64,000 nt of DNA from Pseudomonas mucidolens (GTDB lineage: Bacteria; Pseudomonadota; Gammaproteobacteria; Pseudomonadales; Pseudomonadaceae), in NCBI RefSeq assembly GCF_900106045.1, contig NZ_LT629802.1:1612001-1676000 (forward strand), read 5' to 3'. The notes beneath the pieces are model-generated. The model had not been told where the DNA came from and ran no database searches. It saw only the letters and a program-made list of their open reading frames with translations. Numbering within the stretch: position 1 is the first letter of the stretch; each line of letters starts with the position of its first letter. Below, piece by piece: positions 58,601 through 64,000 of this stretch. Position numbers and translations under genes: made by a program.

Positions 58601-61600
58601 GGTCTGTTGAATGTACTGCCTTACGACAATCGCAACGAGGTCGAACTCGGCGCGATCCGGATCGGTCAGTGCACCACCGGCGGATGCCTGGGGCAGACCT
58701 CGATCTATTCCGATGGCAGCATTGTCGCGGCCACCACCCAGGCCCTGGAACTCGATGATCAGGTGCGCTATGGCACCCGCCATCTGGCCCTGGCCTTGAG
58801 CAATATCAATGTGGGCAGCGCCGAAGCACTGGCCGCCGCGGCCAGCGCTGGTGTGCTGCCAGCCGGCCTGACCCTTAACCAGCAGGTGCTGGATCGTTTG
58901 CTGCGCGGCGATACCCAGTTCGGCGCGCCGGCCCTGGAAACCCTGCAGTTGTCCGCCGGCCAAGCGCTCAATTTCTATGGGACCAGCACGCTGGATACCT
59001 ACGATGCGCAGACCGGCAAGTCGCGCCTGAGCAATTTGTTGCTGTCCACGCCGGCGATTTACGGTTCCGGGACCACCGCCGACGTGGCGAGCATCCACAC
59101 CGCCAATTTGATCTGGCAGGGCGCCGAGGGCGCGCCCGGCGCGGTGATCGCCGGTGGTGCCGGCAACGGCGGCGGGCGGCTGGATATCAACGCCGAGCGC
59201 ATTGAGTTCGGTTACGGCGCCTTTGCCCAGCCGAGCACCACCAAGACCTTTGATCGTCTGGCCCTGGGCTTTGCCAACGTCAACCTCAACGCCAGTCAGC
59301 GCATTACCGCCAACCACAAGGGCAGCCTGTCGGTCTATCAGCGCCAGGGCGCGTATGACCCGGTCAAGGGCTTCCAATACAGTGGTGGCAATCTCAATAT
59401 CCTCACGCCGCTGCTGACGGGCGAAGGTGGTTCGGTCAACCGTATGACCGCAGGTGGCGCGATCGATGTGCGGGCTTCGGCCGGTGCACGTGGCACCGTC
59501 ACCGGTCATGGGGCGCAATTGTCCTTGCAGGGCGAGAGTATCCGCCTGGCCAGCGCGGTGGTGCTGCCCAGCGGTAAGGTCAGCCTCGGCGCCCGGGGTG
59601 ACGTGGTACTGACCGACACCTCATTGATCGACGTCGCCGGACGCGCCATTGCCTTCAACGATGTGACCCAGTACGGCTGGGGCGGCGAAGTATTGCTCGA
59701 CAGTCGCAGCGGCAACATTCTGCAGGGCGCGGGATCGACCATCGACATTTCCGCGAAGAACAACCAGGCCGGTAAACTGCGGGCCGTGGCGCTGGATGCG
59801 ACGCGCGGGATTGTTGATTTGCAGGGCAAGATCCTCGGAGGCAGCAGCGGTTATTACGAGGCGGGCGGCACCTTGATGCCGTACCTGGCGGGCAGCGTGG
59901 AAATCCAGGCTCGGCGCCTGGGCGGCAGCGGCTTGTTGGATCAGCAATTCGCCGCCCTCAATCAGCGTCTCAACGATGGCCAGGTTTACGGCGCCCGCAG
60001 CTTCCAGCTCAAGCAGGGCGACTTGACCATCGGTAATGGCCTCAAAGCCAGCAGCATCAGCGTGTCGATAGACAACGGCAGCCTGCGGGTCAATGGCCTG
60101 GTGGATGCCAGCGGCGAGCGGGTCGGTAGCATCAACCTGGCGGCCAGCAATGGCCTGACCCTGGACAGCGGCGCGGTGCTCGACGCCCATGGCAGCAAAC
60201 TTCGGGTCGACAGCTACGGCAAGATCATCGACTCACCCAACCGGGCCATGGTGGTACTGGGCTCCGGCGACGGCCTTCTGACCTTGGCCGATGGCGTGCG
60301 CATCGACCTGCGCCACGGCACCAGCACCGCGACGGGCAACGACGGGCGCAGTCGAGGTACTCTGGAGCTGAATGCGCCACGCTTGATCAATGCCGATGGC
60401 TCCAGCAATGACATCGCCATCGACGCCAGCGGACGTTTGGTTATCGATGGGGCTCGCTCGATCACCCTTAACGGCATGATCCGCTACGACGATGCCCCGG
60501 TAAAAAACGATCCTACCGCCAGCGGTCGTCCTTATCAGGAAATCACTCAGGACTATTTGCAGGGCAAGCATGAGGCCAGTGTGCAGTTCATCAATGCCGC
60601 CCTGCAAAACAATAACTTGTTGCAGAACAAGCTTGCCGGCCTGAACAACGCGACTTATGCCGACGCGTTCCACCTGCGGCCCGGTGTTGAAATCGTCAGC
60701 AATACCGCGGATGGCGATCTGGTGGTGCAGGGTGATCTGGACCTTTCCGGTTTCCGTTACGCCAGCCTCAACTCGCACAGCCAGCAGGACAGCGCGGTGT
60801 ACGGTTCCGGCGAATCCGGCAGCCTGACCCTGCGGGCGGGTGGCGACTTGAACATCTACGGCAGTATCAACGACGGCTTTGCTCCACCACCGGAAACCGT
60901 GGATGACAAGGGTTGGGTGCTGTTGCCGGGTATCGACTTTACCGGCGGCGATATCGTCGTGCCTGGACACGGTGTGACCCTCGCGCAGGGCACGGCCTAC
61001 CCGGCGGGCGCTGTGCTGAACTACGACTTGCCGATCGCCGACATCGGCGTGAGCGCGGGAACCCGATTGCCGGTGCGTGCGACCCTGAACCAGGACCTGG
61101 TGCTGCCTGCCGGTACGGTGCTGGCGGCGGCGGTGCTCGACAGCGCCGGCAACCTGCTGTTCGCAGCGGGGACCTTACTTAACCAGGCGCAGACCTTGGT
61201 GGGTGGTTCGCAACTGGAAGCGGGCAGCCTGCTGACCGAAAATACGTTGTTGAAGGCCCTGACCTGGCCCAAAGGCGTACCGCTGCCGCAGAACTTCCAG
61301 GCGCTGGATCCCACACTCAACGTGGTGACGCTGGACCGCGACATGCTGTTGCCACGGGGCGCGCTGATCCCTTCCGGCACCAACGTCAAGTTGCAGAACG
61401 GAGCCGAGTCAATCCAACTGCGGCCTGAGGAATCGGGACGCCAGGGCAAGCAATGGGCGATTGCGCCGATGTTGGCCGAAGGTTCGCAATCCTGGTCGCT
61501 GCGCCTGGTGGCAGGTGCCGATACCGAGGCGGCGGACAGTCGCCTGCTGCAACCTCATCCGCGCACCGGCGACCTGCGTCTGGCGGACAGTCATTACGGC

Positions 61601-64000
61601 ATGTATGCCAAAGAGTTGCCGTCGAAAACCATATGGACGTGGACCGCGGCGTCGGTTGAAGTGCTGTTGAGCCTGGGCGTGGTGGTCGAGGCAGGCACGC
61701 CGATTGAGCAAGCGATCCTCGACGAATTGGGCGGCGGTCCGATTGAGACCTTCTGTGCCGATACGCCGGAATTCTGCGCCGCCAAATCCAACTTTGTCTG
61801 GACCGAGTATGCGCAACAAGACCTGGCCAACAGCGGCATTATCGTCGAGGCCGGGACACCGATCGATCAGGCGTTCCTGGATCAGTTTGGCATCCCGTCG
61901 GTCGATGGTTTTTGCTCCGAGACGCCTGACTACTGCCTTTCCCAGAACGCCAAGGAATATGCACCCGCCCCATCGAGCACGCGCTTCAGCGTGATCCGTA
62001 CCGGCACTGGCGACCTGCAATTGCTGAGCGCCGGCAACCTGAGCATGGATTCGCTGTATGGGGTTTATACCGCCGGTACCTCCTCCACAACGACCTACGA
62101 GGGTGATCCTTACAATCAACCCAAGGCCCTGGGACGCGGCGATACCGTGCTCAATGACACCCACAGCTACTATGAGCAGTTTGTGAACGGTGACACCACC
62201 AGCCTGTATCGAGCCTGGTACCCGGAGGCGGGCGGCAACCTGAGCCTGAATGTCGGCGGCGACCTCACGGGTAACGTTGTCGCGGCATTGACCTCCTTGA
62301 GCCGGCCCAACCCGCTGGATGCCGGAACGGATTCGGCCAGTGTGGGTAACTGGCTGTGGCGTCAGGGCAGCGGCACTGTCGATACGGGCGGGGCACCTCA
62401 GCCGAGCGCCTGGTGGATCAATTTCGGCAGCTACACCGCCACCAGCACGGCTGACCAATTAGTCGGCTTTACCGGCTTCGGTACCCTGGGCGGTGGTGAC
62501 CTGGATGTACAGGTCGCAGGTGACGCCGGAGTGCTGCGCCCGATGGCCGGGAATATCATGTCGCCTATCACCAACCCGCGCAGCCAGGGGCTGGTGCTGG
62601 CAGTTGGCAGTACAGGTCGGGTGGCCAGCGATGGCAGCTTGCAGGTGACGGGCGGCGGCGATTTGCGGGTGCGCATCGGGGGTGCCTTGAACCCTGACAG
62701 TAAGCTTCCCACGGGTAGCCTGAACGGTTCGCTGGTGAACCTGCGCGGCAATGCCCGAGTGCTTGGCGGTGCCATGGGCCAGGTCGAGTTGCAGTACGGC
62801 AGTCTGATCAGCACCCACAGCCCTGGCGAAACCCGTGCGCTCGATCCATTGCAAGCCACCCGTGGGCTGGCGACGGGCGGTATAACGTTGGTGCCGGGCG
62901 ATGCCACCTTCAGCCTGGCGACCTTGGGTGACCTGACGCTGCAAAACGTGCTCGATCCGGGCCGGGTGTTAATGCCAAACAGCTCCGCCTTCGTGCGCGG
63001 CGAAGCACACGGTCCGGGTACCAGCTGGTTCTCGTTGTGGACCGAGCGTACCGCCATCGACCTGTTTTCCGCAGGGGGCAACTTGACCCCCAACACCGAA
63101 GCGCGGGCTTCCGATCTGGCGGTGGTGTATCCGTCGATTCTTCGAGCGACTGCAGCCAGTGGCAGCTTTTACTACGGCAAGGCGGGCGCATCGGTTCAGT
63201 TCGATACCGTTTACAGCCTCCCGCTGTTGCTGGCGCCGGGGACCAACAGTCAGTTGCAGTTCCTCGCCCATGATTCGATCTACGCCGGCGGCATGTTTGC
63301 CGCGTTGTCGGCGGCCGATCCAGGGATCATGGCCACGCCTTGGCAACCGGCGTTCGTTGGCAGGCTTGGTGACAGTATCAATATCGTCGACAGCAACCTG
63401 TCATCCAATGGCAGCTCGGATAACGCCAACCCTCTGCCGTTATTTGTATTTGGTTCTGCCAGCGCCTCGCCGGCGGCCCACGTGCCGACGGAACCGGTGC
63501 GCTTCTATGCCTTGACCGGCGATCTGCTGGGCGTCAGCAGTGGGCGTGTCATCACCTTTAACGACACGTTGGGTGTCCGCCACGCCGGGCAGACCTGGTA
63601 CGAGGGCAATGGGCCGGTATGGATGATGGCGGGTCGGGACATCGTCAGCAGTGGGCGCATTTTTGGTGCTCAGGACTTCCAGAACAACCTGGCCGCTGAC
63701 GGCAACCTGTTCATCCACAACAATCCCAACGATATTTCGATTGTCTCCGCCGGACGCGACATCCTGTTCAGCAACTTCCAGGTCGCGGGTCCCGGCCTGC
63801 TTGAGCTGAGCGCCGGACGTGATATCCGCATGGAAGACCAGGTCAGTGTCACCAGCCTCGGCGCGGTGGTGCCAGGCGATAGCCGTCCGGGCGCGGGCAT
63901 TGTCATGCAAGCGGGCGTGGGGCCGAACGGTCCTGACTACCGGCGTTTTGTCGAGGTTTACCTCAACCCGGACAACCTGCTGCAGGTCGGTGAAGCCTTG
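52622..64000 (+). CDS. pdtA: Giant filamentous-haemagglutinin-like TPS exoprotein, PdtA-like (3' end beyond window)
   Basis: The frame from the ATG at 52622 (AAGGA upstream) stays open to base 64000: 3793 codons with no stop. Residues 1-45 are an extended signal peptide with core LAHAIALLMVAGSAHG. A two-partner-secretion domain (about 120-290) has LNWETFNVGRNTTVDFQQ and MNRNGVVFSG (Asn218-Gly221), the haemagglutinin-activity pattern. The rest is a long run of beta-helix repeats (e.g. GSLTLRAGGDLNIYG, ISAGRDILFSNFQV). Residues 3007-3105 hold a 53-residue tandem repeat with two Cys pairs. In P. aeruginosa the PdtA exoprotein follows lapA/lapB, is phosphate- and VreI-controlled, and needs its partner PdtB, which would lie past the window end. 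Secretion to the surface is inferred. Confidence 0.88.
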   Translation, partial: MVRCKPPVKLNAQGPGGQTILRLKPLAHAIALLMVAGSAHGATAFSSGWFAAKGASQAATAARPGAAVPGMPPPLSQQARVNQQLQRSLSTLNTSVAAIAAQQAAQAAGRQAALGQVSTIPDGLGKGGLQVDNSLTQGWTNAKGPKQSQSGGKTTVSIEQTADKAILNWETFNVGRNTTVDFQQQSNWAVLNRVNDPNARPSEIQGQIKGAGTVMIMNRNGVVFSGSSQVNVRNLVAAAATITDEQFTQRGIYVDANGTQPTFTDAVGKVEVQRGAVIQTHKAVKSTESGGYALLLGTEVENAGTIITAKGQTTLAAGDSFYIRKGQGTSGNPRSTTRGNEVATSLNPDSTAGTVSNSGLIMASTGDITLTGHTVRQNGVALASTSVDTRGTVHLLNSATDSTGSVTLGEGSTTAILLDSSGSTALDSQRDNGVVNLDGQPSNLITGQFNHLSQVADRTDQSRIEIVSGGTVDFQKGSITLATGGQVAVSAGQRSLLRDGAMVDVSGAIGVKVAMEANNIKINVQGNEQRDAPVNRDDGQLINNDVWVDLRELVFVPAGTNGYATDRWYTAGGLLEVGGYLGTQGHSVGEWMAQGGTVTFTGKDLVTQQGAQINLSGGTVDVQGGYIRQSWLKGPDGRLYEVSKAPGDILYSGFYKGYEDTSERWGRTDYYYNPLIAPQRRYEAGYTVGRDAGKLVVGTSSAVLEGQLISDVFQGDRQTQAPNINLDGYQQSQKALARRAQLIIGQYTPVFNKSTGTLRYSLTPTATQVLIDAEPQKVADGLDLSSPLTVERQGKLVLDSTQLNGFQLGAIKVSATEAIKVDGALKVADGGDITLFAPAVAINADLTAHGGSINAGNLLSQLNLSGTGDVILPGAASVGVAEGVRLDASGRWTNRPLDPAISEGLAYVNGGKVSLRSTGSISLASGSRVDTSSGASVGLDGKISGGKGGNVTLSALGALDLDGDIRGYGVNGGGTLALQARKVLIGERAGTVDADTLQLAGDFFNKGFSAYDITGNEGLIVADGTQVDVNMPVYRVGEQALTTPGGGDPTTVLERWLPELYQQDAAQGVLSQRRGASLSLTAGTTFNTEEQVANTALTVGQGAVINVDPGQAINLHSVGQLTLNGTLNAWGGSVSLGGLTVPLVSEKLDAIGHGRSIWVGEQALIDVAARAVTAVDNQGRVYGQVRNGGQITIGGDIDPATGIAKASDLFVVVREGARLDASGSQALLDIPGQGSTRVASNGGNIAFASNNGLYLDGSFVAKAGGAGAAGGRLAVALEAPFYVKGLASERVLQGRDLLLSQSHQAEALPENAAAAADALVYGHARLGVDQVTAGGFDNLALLSNGSLSFAGDVSLNLGQSLTLYSSRLNLAEGASNTSRVNLAAPHVVLGGLLAPDRSGMENYLRPELIPTSSLPGQGVFTLDSDLLDIRDRVDFSLNQGFDQVNLNSRGDLRFLAGRDGGVTVAPGFSTTLLTGGDLTLRAARIYPGSEIAAQVLAGRIGGGLSAIEFDPTRTLTIERTGSTSGVAPNSVFGRLQLGAATIKQGGVLQAPLGLIEIGNLGSTKVELLPGSLTSVSGKGLVLPYGGTVDGQVYRYNGKTVKFVGQGGVVIGNGDLTVGVILGGKSVAVLPEATLDLSGGGDLLGAGFIAGRGGSTDARYNPLVQFGANGGFVLPGLATNPVYAIVPGAQPGYAPVAGEGGANTPLVGQQITLGAGVPGLPAGTYTLLPSTYALMPGAFRVELNGLAGTDSDAAATPMRNGSWSTAGRLSIIHTDIRNSLTSQVILTSADTLRRYSQYNETGYAQFAVADAARLGVPRPLLPVDAKTLKLALSAGGGNETFSFKGKGRFEAATGGYGGTVAVINLTKSGEGSTTQIINAGSPLDPDFTGLTVDAQSLNALGAKRLLVGGLSMVLYGQGGNIVTFASGLNAPSGSIVLREGATLKAPEVILVSGSGDIVVEQGASINTLGQGAAAYDARDGFVYSGAPNMLAVSNGLLNVLPYDNRNEVELGAIRIGQCTTGGCLGQTSIYSDGSIVAATTQALELDDQVRYGTRHLALALSNINVGSAEALAAAASAGVLPAGLTLNQQVLDRLLRGDTQFGAPALETLQLSAGQALNFYGTSTLDTYDAQTGKSRLSNLLLSTPAIYGSGTTADVASIHTANLIWQGAEGAPGAVIAGGAGNGGGRLDINAERIEFGYGAFAQPSTTKTFDRLALGFANVNLNASQRITANHKGSLSVYQRQGAYDPVKGFQYSGGNLNILTPLLTGEGGSVNRMTAGGAIDVRASAGARGTVTGHGAQLSLQGESIRLASAVVLPSGKVSLGARGDVVLTDTSLIDVAGRAIAFNDVTQYGWGGEVLLDSRSGNILQGAGSTIDISAKNNQAGKLRAVALDATRGIVDLQGKILGGSSGYYEAGGTLMPYLAGSVEIQARRLGGSGLLDQQFAALNQRLNDGQVYGARSFQLKQGDLTIGNGLKASSISVSIDNGSLRVNGLVDASGERVGSINLAASNGLTLDSGAVLDAHGSKLRVDSYGKIIDSPNRAMVVLGSGDGLLTLADGVRIDLRHGTSTATGNDGRSRGTLELNAPRLINADGSSNDIAIDASGRLVIDGARSITLNGMIRYDDAPVKNDPTASGRPYQEITQDYLQGKHEASVQFINAALQNNNLLQNKLAGLNNATYADAFHLRPGVEIVSNTADGDLVVQGDLDLSGFRYASLNSHSQQDSAVYGSGESGSLTLRAGGDLNIYGSINDGFAPPPETVDDKGWVLLPGIDFTGGDIVVPGHGVTLAQGTAYPAGAVLNYDLPIADIGVSAGTRLPVRATLNQDLVLPAGTVLAAAVLDSAGNLLFAAGTLLNQAQTLVGGSQLEAGSLLTENTLLKALTWPKGVPLPQNFQALDPTLNVVTLDRDMLLPRGALIPSGTNVKLQNGAESIQLRPEESGRQGKQWAIAPMLAEGSQSWSLRLVAGADTEAADSRLLQPHPRTGDLRLADSHYGMYAKELPSKTIWTWTAASVEVLLSLGVVVEAGTPIEQAILDELGGGPIETFCADTPEFCAAKSNFVWTEYAQQDLANSGIIVEAGTPIDQAFLDQFGIPSVDGFCSETPDYCLSQNAKEYAPAPSSTRFSVIRTGTGDLQLLSAGNLSMDSLYGVYTAGTSSTTTYEGDPYNQPKALGRGDTVLNDTHSYYEQFVNGDTTSLYRAWYPEAGGNLSLNVGGDLTGNVVAALTSLSRPNPLDAGTDSASVGNWLWRQGSGTVDTGGAPQPSAWWINFGSYTATSTADQLVGFTGFGTLGGGDLDVQVAGDAGVLRPMAGNIMSPITNPRSQGLVLAVGSTGRVASDGSLQVTGGGDLRVRIGGALNPDSKLPTGSLNGSLVNLRGNARVLGGAMGQVELQYGSLISTHSPGETRALDPLQATRGLATGGITLVPGDATFSLATLGDLTLQNVLDPGRVLMPNSSAFVRGEAHGPGTSWFSLWTERTAIDLFSAGGNLTPNTEARASDLAVVYPSILRATAASGSFYYGKAGASVQFDTVYSLPLLLAPGTNSQLQFLAHDSIYAGGMFAALSAADPGIMATPWQPAFVGRLGDSINIVDSNLSSNGSSDNANPLPLFVFGSASASPAAHVPTEPVRFYALTGDLLGVSSGRVITFNDTLGVRHAGQTWYEGNGPVWMMAGRDIVSSGRIFGAQDFQNNLAADGNLFIHNNPNDISIVSAGRDILFSNFQVAGPGLLELSAGRDIRMEDQVSVTSLGAVVPGDSRPGAGIVMQAGVGPNGPDYRRFVEVYLNPDNLLQVGEAL

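Noticed and set aside
58112..59518. 468-codon minus-strand frame
   Set aside because: Antisense to the giant exoprotein repeats; same compositional artefact.

Overview
The window is a dense, GC-rich, single-contig stretch typical of a Pseudomonas of the fluorescens group. The evidence is gene content and order (iol cluster with an RpiR-type regulator, fused Mrp subunit A, Vre-Hxc-DING locus), the recurring 102-bp REP-pair elements with GCGAGCTTGCTCGC cores, and ATGA-coupled operons. I see no rRNA, tRNA, CRISPR array, integrase or transposase. The window is cut inside a gene at both ends.

Layout. (1) 1-4.2 kb: the 3' part of a PAS/AraC regulator, a two-component pair (response regulator and histidine kinase, minus strand), a membrane protein with a 23-codon hydrophobic partner gene, and a terminator. 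(2) 4.2-20.7 kb: a complete inositol catabolic regulon. A divergent RpiR-family repressor (iolR) faces iolC-iolE-iolB-mmsA/iolA-iolI-iolD-iolG, followed by an IolH/MocC-like TIM barrel and a second Gfo/Idh/MocA dehydrogenase, then the ABC importer ibpA-iatA-iatP. Two near-identical GGAA-N6-TTCC palindromes, one before iolC and one before the importer, are probable IolR operators that tie the two transcription units together. (3) 20.9-27.1 kb: mixed housekeeping and unknown genes: a DksA-like protein, a chemoreceptor, small conserved hypotheticals, an orphan OpuAC-type binding protein and a DUF3995 membrane protein. (4) 27.1-33.2 kb: a six-gene Mrp/Sha/Pha cation/proton antiporter operon with a fused A+B subunit. 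(5) 33.3-37.9 kb: an EamA transporter with a divergent XRE-cupin regulator, a cupin protein, a second two-component pair and a small periplasmic protein. (6) 38.0-64.0 kb: a block syntenic with the Pseudomonas aeruginosa VreA-VreI-VreR (PUMA3), Hxc type II secretion, LapA and PdtA locus.

In region 6 the genes appear to form one phosphate-starvation secretion system. vreA encodes a signalling protein that has an STN domain but no TonB-receptor barrel; vreI encodes an ECF sigma factor and vreR its FecR-type anti-sigma factor. They are followed by eleven hxc genes (W, U, P, V, T, X, Y, Z, Q, R, S) for a complete type II machine with a lipoprotein secretin. Next comes a DING-family phosphate-binding or phosphatase exoprotein preceded by candidate PHO boxes, then a giant filamentous-haemagglutinin-like exoprotein. 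The giant gene is still open at the window end after 3793 codons, with no stop in its frame, and its transporter partner lies outside the window.

Assignments rest on reading the translated sequence and on recalled family features and synteny; no database search was run. The most interesting points are the phosphate-linked secretion island and its giant exoprotein with a 53-residue tandem repeat carrying cysteine pairs, the paired IolR operators, an IolC C-terminus written by a REP element, and a 45-bp perfect inverted repeat.
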